From Portunus trituberculatus (taxonomy: Eukaryota > Arthropoda > Malacostraca > Decapoda > Portunidae): a stretch of DNA of 64,000 bases. The DNA is taken from positions 28,281,111 to 28,345,110 of the forward strand of contig NC_059304.1 of the NCBI RefSeq assembly GCF_017591435.1, in the 5' to 3' direction. Below, one piece after another: positions 36,171-48,701 of this stretch. The translations under genes were made by a program, and so were the position numbers. The notes under the pieces are model-generated. The model did no database searches. It was not told where the DNA came from and saw only the letters and a program-made list of their open reading frames with translations. The stretch's first letter is position 1, and the number at the start of each line of letters is the position of its first letter.

Positions 36171-39132
36171 TCAGTGGTTATCAAATAAAGGCAAAAATAA
36201 AAATAGGATGTATGTTGATGAAGGAAGGAAGACTGGCTCTTAAATAAAGTACTTTGTGCAAAGGATAGTCAAAAGGTTTGTACCATCCCATTATAGTTTA
36301 GAGCATGATACAAAAATTAATCTCAAGCTAGGATAAGTTGACAGATAAGAGCCTATTACTATTTGAGATCAATTTCACCAATGTCATGATCAACTTTGGA
36401 GCAGCATGAAAGTACAGGTGGTATGAATTGGCTGTGAGAGGGAATTACAGAACACTTAATTCTTGACAGGACATGCAATTAGACAATCAAATATATTACT
36501 GATTAGGCCAAGATAATCACTAGGGCTTCAACTATGAAATTCCCTGTCTGCTTCTGTATTTCTATCTATGTATGACTTGAACTAATTTAAGAGGGAGGTA
36601 TCAAGATGTTTATCCCATTCTTCTTAAACCTGTTTGGCACTGGCATCTCAGTAAGCCTTTTTGTTTGATCATTTTTGTTGCTCTTGGCCAATTTTCCTCT
36701 CTTACATAAAAATAATAATAACGAAATAAAAAAAAATTTAATCAACTAGGAAACTCCAGTTATGGCATTCATGTGCATAAGTGCTAATTGTGAAATTAAT
36801 GCTGGTATTTTCCCTTCTCCCTCACAGGTTTAAATGGTAGTGGATGCATATATCTCATCAATAAATTTCCCAAAGACAGGATACAGCTTCATGGAAAACA
36901 ACATGCAAGATTAAGACTTTTCTCTACCGGATAATATTTTGATATCCTAAAACTGTCAAATAGAAGAAAACTTGAAAGACTTCACTTCTGCTTTGCTCTC
37001 TGTTGATAGTATTGTGATGGCCAGTTAACCACCAGCTCCAGTGTGGAAACAAGTTCTTCACTTCTTGCAGAAATTGCATCAAATTGGATAACATGGAGAA
37101 TGGAAGCAGTTGAATATGTAATTGAGTGATATTGGCTACCTGGGCAGAAGTAACTGAATAACAATATATTGATACATTACTGCCATTATTTATCTCCTTA
37201 TTGCCATGAAGTGAACTTCTCTCCTGCCTTCATTAGTTTATTAATTTCAAACTACTTATCAAAACCATATATTTTATATTTCTATGTAGTTCATGTCACT
37301 GAAGCAGTATGTTCAGCAGCAATAGAATGAATTTACTATTAAGCAATAGCACTGTGTGAGATGCATAGCATTTGATCCTAGTGTAATGAAAGTGAATGTT
37401 TGCAACAATTAAGTTTTGATTGTTTTTGCAACCAGATGAAGAGAGTAGCTTTAAAATTACCATGAAGTTCTTCTAAATCATATTTATTTTCTTTCCTTAA
37501 TACAACAAGTTTGTAACTCAAAGTCTGAATTTATGTTGATAAGATGTTTTTATTTTTTTCACAGAATGCACATTGCCTTAAAGAAACACTGTGCACGAAG
37601 CTCCATTCTATTCATGTAGTGTGAGTTTATGTGACAGGACAGTCACAGAATAACATGATTTAGATGAGCAGAAATGGAAAATATTGTTTTTGTGTCCTAT
37701 AATTTGTATCTTTCAAGAAAGGCAAAGATATTACAGTAAATTAAATTTCAGAAATTGTATAGGAAGTAGGAAAAATTATCATAATAGTTTCTAATAAGAT
37801 GGAGAATTTTGTGAATGTATTTTTTATAAGAATTTGATACTAAGCATGTTTATTTGCAAAATGTGGACATATTCAACAGGACTATCAATAATAAACTTAA
37901 CTGTTAAGGAAGTACATATCAAGAAATAGCTGTCAATTGTCCTTTTGCAAAATAATTTCATTGTCCTTTTGCAAAATAATTTCAGTATGGAAGAAAAGGT
38001 TTCAGTGTCAATCATCAGGCAAGATAATCCTGTATTAGCTCACACTTATGACAGGACTTGCCATCATTCAAGTTATCAGTGAGATGGGTGATTGCTTTAG
38101 TAATAACTCTGAATATCAGTGCTTTAGCATTTCAGGTAAGGAATATAACTGTGATTCTGTTAAGTCTCAGATTTTGTATAGGAATAGCTTTATTCAAGAT
38201 GCATAGTGCTTTTAAAAAATATGCACACTATTAACTACAAATATATTATGAGCTGAATATGCTGAAGTGATTCTTATGGCACACCCATCATAAAGTATTA
38301 TTATTAAGGCAAGTGAGAATTTGTATTTAATTTTGAACTCTGGAAAATAGTGGATGCAATTGTGAAAATATGCAAAAGCATTTTTGAAGGGAATGTGTAA
38401 TTTTACTGGTAATATCTTCATTGTCATTAAAGGTACAGTACATTCATTATAGATCTGGGTGTTATATTTCTTTTATATGAATATCAATCTTTTGTTTTAT
38501 TGTTTTGAATAAAGAAGATGAGATTTTATTAAATAAAACCAAGAACTTATTCAGATGTGCAGTAAAATGTGGAATATTTATTATGGAGCATGTTGCTTCA
38601 CTCAAGTAACATATCCATTTAGAAGGGACTATCCTTTTACTTCCATATCACCTCCTTATTGAATAGATAGTTACATTTATCATCCTTTTGTATTTTCATA
38701 TATGACATAATTATATGCATAGTACTACTGTAACAGTAATGATGCTACTAACCTGGATAATTATCAAACATGAATACCATTTGCATCTGGTATTTTAGAA
38801 ACTTTGTACTGGTACTCTTAGTAATCTAATATAATTTAATCTTTCATTCTTTGGAACTCCCATGAACAAACAGCCATGACAGAGAAGTTTATAGTCCTTG
38901 CACACTCATAACTCAAACTTTCATCCCTCCTTCCTCTCAAGAATTGCAGTATACTATGCTACCTTTTTAAAGAAGGTCTTTCTCTCACATCTATTGCTGT
39001 ATATCTTCCATATCATCTCTCTCATTCCATCCCATTCCCTCAGCGTGATTAAATTATCTGATACTGCAACATTTAACCACCTCTACTATTCCAGCATTCA
39101 CTACTGTGTCTTAACAGACAACTGAACCATTT
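36171..39132. other. Single-copy-looking AT-rich region; possible host intron or 3' UTR
   Basis: The only sizeable stretch with no recognisable transposon. No long open frame. Acceptor-like sites are seen at 36827 (TTCTCCCTCACAG) and 37565 (TTTATTTTTTTCACAG), each followed by a short open frame ending in a stop (36828-36934 and about 37566-37619). AATAAA signals occur near 38507. A host gene's last exons are possible but unproven; I recognise neither peptide. Confidence 0.3.
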
Positions 39133-39487
39133 ATATACCAGAGTTCATTACTATCTTTTTTCTTTCCACAAACATCTATAAGCTTCAGCCACAGATCTTT
39201 GACCTTCCACATCAACATCTATGTTTTACTTTTATTTCATGCTAGCACTATTATGCTATCTCTCTTCCGTATTTGTTATTTACTCTATGTGTCATCATAA
39301 ACTTAAGAATTCCAACCACTTTTCTCCCAAGTGAAGCTTTCTGATGTACCTTTCTCACTGTGCTACTTTCATGTTCTCATTGGATCAAACTAGAATATTG
39401 AAATTTATTTACTTTTACTAATTTTTGCTTGTTTAGTTTTATGTCACTTCTTTCTTTGTCATTTTAGTATACATCACCTTATTATTA

Positions 39488-39558
<71 letters not shown>

Positions 39559-39893
39559 TAATAAGGTGATGTATACTAAATGACAAAGAAAGAAGTGACA
39601 TAAACAAACAAGCAAAATTAGTAAAAGTAAATAAATTTCAATATTCTAGTTTGATCCAATGAGAACATGAAAGTAGCACAGTGAGAAAGGTACATCAGAA
39701 AGCTTCACTTGGGAGAAAAGTGGTTGAATTCTTAAGTTTATGATGACACATAGAGTAAATAACAACACGGAAGAGAGATAGCATAATAGTGCTAGCATGA
39801 AATAAAAGTAAAACATAGATGTTGTTGATGTGGAAGGTCAAAGATCTGTGGCTTATAGATGTTTGTGGAAAGAAAAAGATAGTAATGAACTCT

Positions 39894-39963
<70 letters not shown>

Positions 39964-40011
39964 TATATATATATCAGTAATAATAAGGTGATGTATACTA
40001 AAATGACAAAG

Positions 40012-40013
<2 letters not shown>
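39133..40013. repeat. Large palindrome centred on (AT)n, with an extra inverted fragment
   Basis: 39133-39490 is repeated in inverse orientation at 39557-39900, with (AT)n 39491-39556 as the hinge. After a second (AT)n (39897-39973) the first 39 bp inside the hinge (CAGTAATAATAAGGTGATG...) occur again at 39974-40012, and a third (AT)n follows. The arms contain no coding motif and are almost identical. Confidence 0.9.
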
Positions 40014-40107
<94 letters not shown>

Positions 40108-40115
40108 ATATATAT
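40014..40115. repeat. (AT)n array at the left edge of the 6.3-kb Gypsy element
   Basis: Alternating AT with one CATGTA interruption, then directly TGTTACGAACTGCC. Confidence 0.95.
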
Positions 40116-40698
40116 TGTTACGAACTGCCACCCACACAGCACAACAGGGCCATCCACACCCATGACCAGTGGGCAAGGCAGGGCACCCAAAGGTCCTTAC
40201 TTCAGCTTCCAACACCGCAACAGCAACTCGGTTACTCTCAGCGGCGGAGACAGGACAACATTCAGGATGGGGCGGCACAGGGATAAGTTCACGAGGATCC
40301 ATGGCTAGCAAGGAATGTGAGGCACACAACTCATAGACAGGTACTCACTCAGACAGGTAGGACTGGCAGGAAACACTTAGTACAGCTTCTTACGTTTACT
40401 TAGGTAATCACAGTACAACAGGAAATCCAAGGTAGTACACAGGTCGAATGCGGTCTACGAGAACGGAGAGCAGGGTGGGGCAAGACATCTGCAACTACTC
40501 ACGTGAGCAGAGACGGCCAGCTTAAATACCCTCCATTTTTGCAACACTGTGGTTGGCTCACCTCTGGGCCAATCAACATGGTTTTATCCACCTGCGTGGC
40601 CATGACTTCCGGTCCCCCACTTCCTGTCTCTCGACAATACCACCTCACTCCAACTTTCCTCCTTATCACTACCACCCCCCTCCCGCACCACCGCAACA
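40116..40698 (-). repeat. 3' LTR of the 6.3-kb Gypsy element
   Basis: Plus-strand reading starts TGTTACGAACTGCC and ends CCGCAACA. It matches 45825-46418. A purine-rich tract (minus strand TGTGGGAGAGGGCAG) lies just inside it at 40699-40713. Confidence 0.9.
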
Positions 40699-40748
40699 CT
40701 GCCCTCTCCCACAAAAAATAGTCGTCCCGACTATCCAGTGTCACTGTC

Positions 40749-41051
40749 TCATTCATAATCCACCCACCACTGAGGTCTTTTCCTCGTCCTGAGAGGGCGA
40801 GATAAACACGGTTCACTGCAAGCCTCCTCCTCAGGACTCTGGCACTCCCCGACAACACACCCCACAACATTGTTTATATCGCCGTCACCTATCACCTCAC
40901 TGTCGCTCCTCACCTCGTTGTCTGGTGACGAGGGTGGTCCCTGCTGGCTCCATGTGAAGCGTCCTTCCTCCACAGCAGCCCACAGCCGGTCAACATGGAC
41001 GATGCATGACCACCTACTTGTACCATCGCCCAGCTTGTAGGTGACAGCCAA
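40749..41051 (-). pseudogene. C-terminal tail of the 6.3-kb Gypsy pol
   Basis: Frame of 100 codons: SYW-type end of pol with YKLGDGTSRWSCIVHVDRLW, then an acidic tail and RPLRTRKRPQWWVDYE. It follows the integrase after a frame break at about 41115 and fits the integrase C-terminal region, which binds DNA. No enzyme motif. Confidence 0.65.
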
Positions 41052-41243
41052 CAGTCGTTGCAGAATGGTGTACGAACCTTCCCAGTAGCTGTGCAGCTTC
41101 GGAGCGAGGCCTCATTTCTTGCGGGGATTATATAGCCAAACTCGGTCCTCTACCGCATACTGGGTGTCCCGGGTACGAGCCTGGTGCCAACGGGTCATAC
41201 CTTGCCCCACGAGGTGAAGGTTACTTCACCTCGTGGCCTCCAT

Positions 41244-42263
41244 TCACTGTTGCAGTGTCGCTACAAACTCAGGCGCCGTTGGTGGTAGCTCTCCCCTAGG
41301 TGGTCGTCCATTAGCCAGGTCCAGAGGCAGCCGCATCTCTTGGCCAAACATCATCCGGGCAGGAGTGTAACCAGTGGCTTCCTGCTGCATAGACTGGTAT
41401 GCCATTATGGTAAACGGCAGCCACAGGTCCCAATCTTGCTGGTCAGAGCTGCAATACTTGGCCAGTTCTTCCACCAGTGTCCTGTTAAAGCACTCCACCA
41501 TGCTGTCACTCTGAGGGTGGAGTGGGGTGGTGCGCGTCTGGTGGACCACCAGCAGCGCACAGCACTGTCGGAACACCATCGACTGGAATTCCCGGCCGTG
41601 GTCCGAGTGCAGCTCTCTTGGAATACCAAACCTGGTGAAAAACTCTCTTACTAGTACTCCAGCTACGGTTTCCGCCTCGTGGTCTGGAATCCCATACGCC
41701 TCTGGCCACTTGGAAAAGTAGTCCATGGCCACCAGGATGTAGCGGTTACCTCGGGGTGTACACGGCAGTGGCCCCGCGATACCCACCGCCACCCTCTCCA
41801 TAGGTGAACCAGACTGGTACATCTGCAGGGTGTGGTGCGCCAGTCCCTTCTTGGCGGTGCAGATGCGGCACAGCTGGCACCACTCCACCACATCACGCCT
41901 CATGCCGATCCAGTAGAGGCGTGGGCTCAAACGGCAGAGCATTTTCTTGCATCCCAAATGCCCACCAGAGACGCCAGCATGAGCTTCCTCCAGCAACTCG
42001 GCTCGCAGGGACAGAGGCACCACCAAAAGCCACGAACATTCGTGCATTGCTGTATTCTCCCAGCTCCTTTGCAACACGCCATCCTGTACACGCAGCATCT
42101 CCCACTGCTCCAACAAGGCCTTGATGGCAGGACTTTCTGGAGACAGTTCCTCCTTGCCCGGCTGCTCACCCTTCTCCATCAACCGCAACACCGAAGCAAT
42201 GTCAGGATCAGCATGCTGAGTGTCTTTCCACCGCTGGCTGGTCTCACCCGGTTTGTCTTCCAC
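41244..42263 (-). pseudogene. Integrase of the 6.3-kb Gypsy element
   Basis: 339 codons open. The zinc domain has His at about 95 and 102 (HAGVSGGHLG) and Cys at about 129 and 132 (CQLC). In the catalytic core the second Asp (SDHGREF, about 221) and the Glu (DSMVECFNR, about 257) are 35 residues apart, as in DD35E enzymes. The first Asp is replaced: VAVGIAGPLP has Gly (GGT) where Gypsy integrases have Asp (GAT). The insertion now in the genome therefore cannot encode active integrase. GQEMRLPLDL after the core is typical of Gypsy. Confidence 0.85.
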
Positions 42264-42398
42264 TCGTATCCTCTGGCAGCTAACTTCCTCTCGTCACGAG
42301 CAGTGCGAGCACCCCGCCTCACATGGCCAGCGACTCACTCTGTCCACATTGCAGTGCACCACTCGGTAATTCTACTCCTCCATGTAGTTTAGCCACCT

Positions 42399-42680
42399 CT
42401 ACAGCTGTCCTTCTGGGTTCTTCAGAGTCTTTAGCCACCTCAGCGCCACATGGTTGGTCCTGATAACAAACTCAACTCCATACAAGTACGAGTGGAAGTG
42501 GGCCAAACTTCTCACTATAGTAAGCAACTCCTTCCTGGTGACGCAGTACTTCCGCTCTGGCTTGCTGAACTTGGCGCTGTAGTAGGCTAGCACATACTTC
42601 TTACCTTCCTTTACTTGAGACAGCACTGCTCCGAGGCCCTCTGCGCTCGTGTCAGTGTCGAGAATGAAGGGAAGGCTTGG
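42399..42680 (-). pseudogene. RNase H of the 6.3-kb Gypsy element
   Basis: Across a frameshift near 42626 the reading is DTDTSAEGLGAVLSQ, then YSAKFSKPERKYCVTRKELL, FVIRTNHVALRWLKTLKNPE. These are the usual Gypsy RNase H blocks, including the first acidic residue. In the frame of the preceding RT the same DNA reads ASEQCCLK-stop, showing the indel. Confidence 0.78.
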
Positions 42681-43900
42681 AACAGGAAGAGCAACACCGG
42701 AGCACTTATCATCGCCGCCTTCAAACCATTAAACACATCCTGGCAAGCTTCATCCCAGGTGAAGCGAGCATTCTTCCTTGTCAGCTGATGCAGGGGAGCC
42801 GCAAGGGTGGCAAAGCCTTCCACGAACCTGCAGTAGTAACTGCACAGGCCAAGGAAGATTCTCACACTCGCCACCGACGTCGGGACTGGCCAATCCGCCT
42901 CTGCCGACACCTTGTTAGGATCCATGTGCACCCGGCCTCGCCCCACGACATGTCCCAGGAACGACACTTCATGCTGGAAGAAAGTGCATTTCTTCGGGTT
43001 CAGCTTCAGGTTCGCCTCCCGCAGACAGCCTAGCACCACTTCCAGACGTTACAGCTCCTCTTCAAACGTCCGTGCAAACACCAGAAAATCGTCCAGGTAC
43101 ACTAAAGCTGCCTTCCACTGCAACTCAGCTAGCACCTTCTCCATGAGCCGCTCGAAGCATCCTGGGGCGTTCCACAACTCGAATGGCATCACACGGAACT
43201 GCCACAGTCCCTGGCTGAAGAAGAATGCCGTTTTCTGCTTGTCTGCCTCTGTCATCATCACCTGGTGGTAACCTGACTTCAGGTCCAAGGGGGACAACCA
43301 CTGAACACCAGCCAGAGCATCCAGGATGTCGTCTATCCTGGGCTGGGGATAGGAGTCCTTTACTGTGACGTCATTCAGCACCCTGTAATCTACACAGAAG
43401 CGTTTGGTGCCATCCTTCTTGTTTACCAGGACTACTGGCGATGACCATGGGCTGTCAGAGCGCTCCACTAACTCTTGCACGGCCATCTCCACCATGCGCT
43501 GCATCTCTTCTCTCTTGGCCAGCGGAACACGGCGATGTGGCTGCTTTATCGGCGGACTGTCAGCTGTGTTGATGGAGTGCTGTACTAACAATGTGGAGCC
43601 AAGGTCTTGGGCATCTCGGCTAAAGACGTCCTCGTGCTCCATCAGCAGTTTCTCCAGCTTCACCACCTTTTCAGGAGTCAGCTTGGTAGCACTACGTACC
43701 GCCAAATCCACCACATGTGTAGGTAGCGCGGAGATCGTCTCGCCCGCATCTCCGTCCATCTCACCTCCGCAGCTGCGCGCCGCTGCCTGGCATTCACGGG
43801 CTATCACAGTGGCGTCTGCAGTCTCACCTTCCCTCACGACTCGGCAGTGCAGCTCCAGCCTCTCGTCCTCGACATATGAACTCATCACAGGGCTCTCCAC
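42611..43900 (-). pseudogene. Reverse transcriptase of the 6.3-kb Gypsy element
   Basis: 43049-43900 carries the lead-in (LVQHSINTADSPPIKQPHRR), SPWSSPVVLVNKKDGTKRFC, DYRVLNDVTVKDSYPQPRID, PLDLKSGYHQVMM with the first Asp, and the catalytic box VYLDDFLVFA. It ends EEEL-stop; RLEVVLGCLREANLKLNPKK continues in the same frame (42611-43039), so that stop is a point change. The thumb/connection region has FLGHVVGRGRVHMDPNKV and FLGLCSYYCRFVEGFA. All catalytic Asp residues are visible. Confidence 0.88.
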
Positions 43901-43942
43901 CTGTTCAACAGCATTTTCAAGGATCAGCGGTACCCATTGTCC

Positions 43943-44713
43943 TCATACCTGCATCCGCATCCTTCCGAGGTCCACACATGCTTCACTCTGAACCAAGAAA
44001 TCCAGCCCCAGCAGACAGGGTTCCTCCATGTCGGCCACGAATACTGGTAGCTTCTCTTCCATGCCACCCACCGTGATCATAAACGTCACAGGGCCTCGTA
44101 GCATCGTACAGTGGCCAGTCACGCCACACAGCTGCCAGTCTGACATAGGGAAATCTTGAGTTGCCACTACTTCTTCCCTGACGAAGGTCCTCGCTGCTCC
44201 CGTGTCCACCACTAGGGGACACGGGCGGCCGTCCACTGCGCCCGACACTCTCACCGCCAGCACAGTAGCGTCGCTGCGGCACTTTACACAGATGGGGCCC
44301 GGGGACGACTTGGCTGGACAGTGGCCCAAACTCCCAGCCCACTTTCGTTTCATCCCCACCATCATGATGTCCTTCAGCTGCGGGCAGGTAGCACGGCGAT
44401 GCCCCCACCGTCCATAGTTCTCACAGCAAGCCTTGGTGGGAGAACATGCTTGCACATCCTCCAGCGAGCGTGTCCTCCGCTCACTGCGGCAGTCACTGCG
44501 ACGATGACCATGTTTGCCACACTTCCAGCAGAATCCACTAAACTCACCTGAGCTGGTGCGCCTCATCCTCCCCTGCTGGACTTGTGTACGTCGAGCTGGT
44601 AGGTGGCGGCACGGCAGCTTCTGGGTGGCAAAGCGGTGGTATGGCGTCAACGGCGGCGGTAGTGTACAGGAAGGCCTCAAATTCCATGGCCCTCGCCAGC
44701 ACCTGCTGTACAT
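43943..44713 (-). pseudogene. Nucleocapsid knuckles and protease of the 6.3-kb Gypsy element
   Basis: 256 codons. The first knuckle is a clean CCHC (CWKCGKHGHRRSDC). The second is degenerate (CCENYGRWGHRRATC, with one Cys displaced). The aspartic protease follows: LVVDTGAARTFV with the catalytic DTG, then CLLGLDFLV. The frame ends just after GRMRMQV at 43943, and RT restarts in another frame, with MESPVMSSYVEDERLELHCR before RT. Protease and RT may have been joined by frameshift in the parent element; here damage cannot be excluded. Confidence 0.82.
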
Positions 44714-45688
44714 CTGCTGGATGCGCCTGCTTCACGTAGATTTGCACCTGCTGATCCTCCAGTGCATCTACAAAAGCATCCCGAGACAGTACCATCACTA
44801 TCTGTTCTGGAGCCATTGGGTAGGCTACGCATGACGCACCAGCGACTCCACTGCCTGAGCTAGCTGTGGAAGAGACTCACCCTGCTGATGTGTTCTGCCC
44901 TTCAGCTGTTCCCTGTACACCTTGGCTTGGAACACACTTCCAAAGCGCCTTCTTAACGCCTCAGCCACCGTGGTGTATGTTGATTATTGGCTCGCCGTCA
45001 TGTGTGCCAGAATCTCCAGCACTGGCTCGCGCAGACTGGTCACGAGCTGCAGTGCTTTTTCCTGGTCGCCCCATCCCTGTCCTTGTGCAAACAGCTCAAA
45101 CTGTGCCTAGTATGCTTCCCAAGCGACCTGCCCACCAGACTCAGCCGGTTTGCGCTGGACTGAGGTTCCTCCTACATACCGGGCAGATCCAGCGACAGAC
45201 GGTAGTGGAGGAGATTGTGGCGAGGTGATAACGTCACCCTCGGGTGCAGGCGTATGCCACAGGTGTGTCGACTGTGTCCTGCCGCCACAACAGCCGACAT
45301 CACCAGGCTCTGAAGATGTGTAGGGACGGCCCTGTCCTGCTGGCTCAGACCGTTCCCACACGCCAAGAGACTGCTTCTCCAGGGAGCGCCACAGTCTCAT
45401 CACCTCCTCCCGCACTTGCTCCACCTTGGTCTCAATGACTTCAGTGCGTCCCTCACACTGCTGTCTCACTGCTACCAGTTCCTCCCTGAACTCTTCCATC
45501 AGGTCCTGGCGCAGCCTCTTCCTGTGTCCCATGGTGAACTGTTTTGCCTCCCCGACGGCAGTTAGCATCCCCTCTCTCATCAGGTCCATTCGCATTCTTA
45601 CCGCACTTGTTTCTTGCTTATTTTCACTTATTTCCCGTTTTATTTCACTCATTTCCTGTTTCAAGTCACTTGACATTTTATCCATCAT
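44544..45688 (-). pseudogene. Gag of the 6.3-kb Gypsy element
   Basis: ATG at 45688 starts MMDKMSSDLKQEMSEIKREI, a coiled coil of about 120 residues. A Gly/Pro-rich stretch follows, then the capsid-like domain (WEAY, then FELFAQGQGWGDQEKALQLV, LREPVLEILAHMTA, VAEALRRRFGSVFQAKVYRE, and after another break DAFVDALEDQQVQIYVKQAH). There are stops at 45107 and near 44985 and 44830, and a frame change before the knuckles. Confidence 0.78.
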
Positions 45689-45824
45689 TGCAGCGAACCA
45701 GTTTTTTCACTCTGGCTCACTGCCTCCCGATATCTCACTGCCTGTCACGTCTGAGTCTGCCATTGTTCACGCGTACCCGGCAACCTCGCTGATCAATCTT
45801 TATCCCAAAACTCCTGACACCACT

Positions 45825-46413
45825 TGTTACGAACTGCTACCCACACAGCACAGCAGGGCCACCTAAATCTGCGACCACTGGGCAAGGCAGGGCACCCAAA
45901 TGTCCTTACTTCAGCTTCCAACGCCGCAACAGCAAATCACTTACTCTTAGCGGCGGAGACAGGAAAGCATTCAGGACGGGGCAGCACAGGGATAAGTTGA
46001 CAAGGATCCGTGGCTAGCAAGGGATGCGAGGCACACAACTCATAGACAGGTACTCACTCAGACAGGCAGGACTGGCAGGTAACACTTAGTACAGCTTCTT
46101 ACGTTTACTTAGGTAATCACAGTACAAAAGGAAATCCAAGGTAGTACACAGAGCTAATGCAGTCTACAAGAACGGAGAGCAGGCTGGGACAGCGGGGCAA
46201 GACATCTGCAACTACTCGCGCGGGCAGAGACGGCCAGCTTATACAACCGCCCCCCTTTTTACAACACTGTGGTTGGCTTGCCTCTATGCCAATCAACATG
46301 GTTTTATCCACCTGCGTGGCCATGACTTCCGGTCCCCCCCTTCCTGTCTCTCGACGTTACCACCTCACTCCAACTTTCCTCTTTATCACTACCACCCCCT
46401 TCCCACGCCGTCG

Positions 46414-46418
<5 letters not shown>
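45825..46418 (-). repeat. 5' LTR of the 6.3-kb Gypsy element
   Basis: Plus-strand reading starts TGTTACGAACTGCTACC and ends CGTCGCAACA. Just inside it (plus 45806-45822) the minus strand reads TGGTGTCAGGAG, a tRNA-Leu-like primer-binding site. Confidence 0.9.

Positions 46419-46495
<77 letters not shown>
46419..46495. repeat. (AT)n array at the right edge of the 6.3-kb Gypsy element
   Basis: Starts directly after GCAACA of the LTR. The element is thus inside AT repeats on both sides (40014-40115 and here). Confidence 0.95.
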
Positions 46496-46498
<3 letters not shown>

Positions 46499-46890
46499 TG
46501 AATGGAATGTACATGTCATTTGCTTATTTACATATATGTCTATCTAATACTTAATTCCCACTATGAGGGTGGCCATAACAGAAGAACCTACAGTTTTCCC
46601 TATACAATCATTTCTTTCTTGCTTGTTTAAAGATCCAATCTCTGCAAAAATAACTTTCACATTTCTTTTTTACCCTATCCTTTCACTCACATGTAGGTTA
46701 CGTAATCTTGACTCTGTCCTCTTAGTGTGGCTATACTGTCTTGTAACAACACATTTCCCTCACAGGTAATTTATTTCTACAGCACATACTGCCTTACTCC
46801 ATGTCCAGGTCTCTGATCTATATACTAGTGTTAGCAAGAGCTATTCCTTGAAACCCCATAAACAAAGTTCTCTATTTCATGTCATGCTAT
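46496..46890. other. No recognisable feature
   Basis: AT-rich. The 68-codon frame at 46563-46769 has no motif I recognise. Confidence 0.4.
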
Positions 46891-48701
46891 ATTTTTTTTT
46901 TTTTTTCCTTATGGAAGAAGGAAAACCAGCCAAGGGCAACAAAAGATAAAAAAAAAAAAAGGCACACTTGAAATGCCAGTTTCCTTAAAGAATGATAAAG
47001 AATTAGCCAAAAGTCAAAGACAAATGTCTTGAATCCTCCCTCTTAAAAGAAGTCAAGTCAGGAGGATGGAAATACAGAAGCAGGCAGGGAGTTCCAGAGT
47101 TTACCAGAGAGCCGTTAGCGTGAAAATAGCAATAAAAGAAAGAGATGCAACATTTCGGTGGCGAGAAAGAGGCTGAAGACAGTCAGTCAGAGGAGGGAAG
47201 TTAATGAGACAAAAGCTTTTGATTCAACCCTATCTAATAAAACTGTGAGTGGAATCCCCCAAACATGCGAAGAGTACTCCATACAAAGGCAGATAAGGCC
47301 CTTGTACAGAGTTAGCACTTGGAGGAGCAAGAAAACTGGCAGACACCTCAGAACACCTAACTTTATAGAAGCTGTTTTAGCAAAAGATGAAATGTGAAGT
47401 TTCCAGTTAAGATTAGGAGTAAAGGACAGACCAAGGATATTCAGTGTAGAAGAGAGAGACAGTTGAGTGTCATTGAAGAAGAGGGGATAGTTATTTGGAA
47501 GGTTGTGTCAAGTTGATAGATAGAGGAATTGAGTTTTAGAGGCATTAAACTCTACTAAGTTTTCTTTACCCCAATCAGAAATCTTAGAAAGGTCAGACGT
47601 CAGGCGTTCTGTGGCATCTCTGCGTGATCTGTTGACTTCCTGAAGGGTTGGTTGTCTCTGAAAGGACATGGAAAGATCAGATTAGGAAGGGATAGGGCAA
47701 GAAGTTTGGTTAAGAAAATCTTTAACGAATAATAAAAAGAGAGTGGGTGACAGGACAAAACCCTGATCGAGGAACACCAATGTTAATAGATTTAGGAGAA
47801 CAGTGGCCGTATACCACAGCTGCAATAGAACGGTCAGAAAAGAAACTTGAGATAAAGTTGCAGAGAGAAAGATAGAAATTGTAGGAGGGCAGTTTTGAAA
47901 TCAAAGCTTTGTGCCAGACTCTATGAAAAGCTTTTTGATATGTCTAACACGACAGCAAAAATTTCACCGAAATCTCGAAAAGAGGATGACCAAGACTTAG
48001 TAAGGAAAGCCAGAAGATCACCAGCAGAGTGACCTTGACGGAAGCCATACTGGCGATCAGATTGAAGATTGTGATGTTACATGTTTAAGAATCTTCCTAT
48101 TGATGTTAGATTAAAAAAAAAATTTAGACAAGCGAGAGATTAAAGCTATAGGGCGGTAGTTTGAGGATTAAACAGTCACCCTTTTTTTATGAACAGGCTG
48201 AATGTAGGTAAACTTCCAGCAATAAAGAAAGGTAGAAGTCAATAGACATAGTCAAAAGAGTTTGGCCAGGCAAGGTGCAAGCACAGAAGTACAGTATCTG
48301 AGAACAACAGGAGGAACCCCATCAGATACATAAGCCTTCCGAGGGTTAAGCCCAGTGAGGGGATGGAAAACATCATTATGAAGAATATTAATTAAAGGTA
48401 TGAAAAAGTAAAGAGGAGGAGGAGAGGGAGGGGCAAGCCCAGAATCATCCAAGGTGGGGTTCTTAGTAAAGGTTTGAGAGAAAAGTTCAGCTTTAGAGAC
48501 AGATGAGATTGCAGTGGTGCCATCAGGATGAAATAAAGGAAGGAAAGATGAAGAAATAAAGTTATTGGAGATGTTTTTGGCCAGATGCCAAAAGTCACGA
48601 GAAGTTGACATTTTCTAATTATAAAGTAGTGTTTGGCAAGTTGAAGAAGAGACTTGGTGTGATTCCAGGCAGAAATAGAAAGCAAGTGAGATTCAGGAGA
48701 T
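46891..48701 (-). mobile_element. LINE-A, copy 2 (5' truncated)
   Basis: The T run at 46893-46908 is its poly(A) tail. Reading leftwards from 48701: linker and RT start (RDFWHLAKNISNNFISSSFL, then LNPRKAYVSDGVPP), RT (MISKLPSYNFYLSLCNFISS, IAAVV...INIGVP) with many frame changes, then the C-terminal and 3' UTR motifs. The RT catalytic box has been lost by deletion around 47675-47690. It is more decayed than copies 3 and 4. It meets copy 3 head to head at 48701/48702. Confidence 0.78.

Larger units (their letters stand above)
40116..46418 (-). mobile_element. Ty3/Gypsy LTR retrotransposon, 6.3 kb, standard pol order
   Basis: A minus-strand element with LTRs of 583 bp (40116-40698) and 594 bp (45825-46418). 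Order along its own strand: gag, two Cys-rich knuckles, protease, RT, RNase H, integrase, C-terminal tail. It is a separate family from copies 1 and 2. The primer site beside the 5' LTR and the polypurine tract beside the 3' LTR are visible. Coding is broken by several stops and frameshifts, and the integrase has lost one catalytic Asp. (AT)n lies at both ends. Confidence 0.9.
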
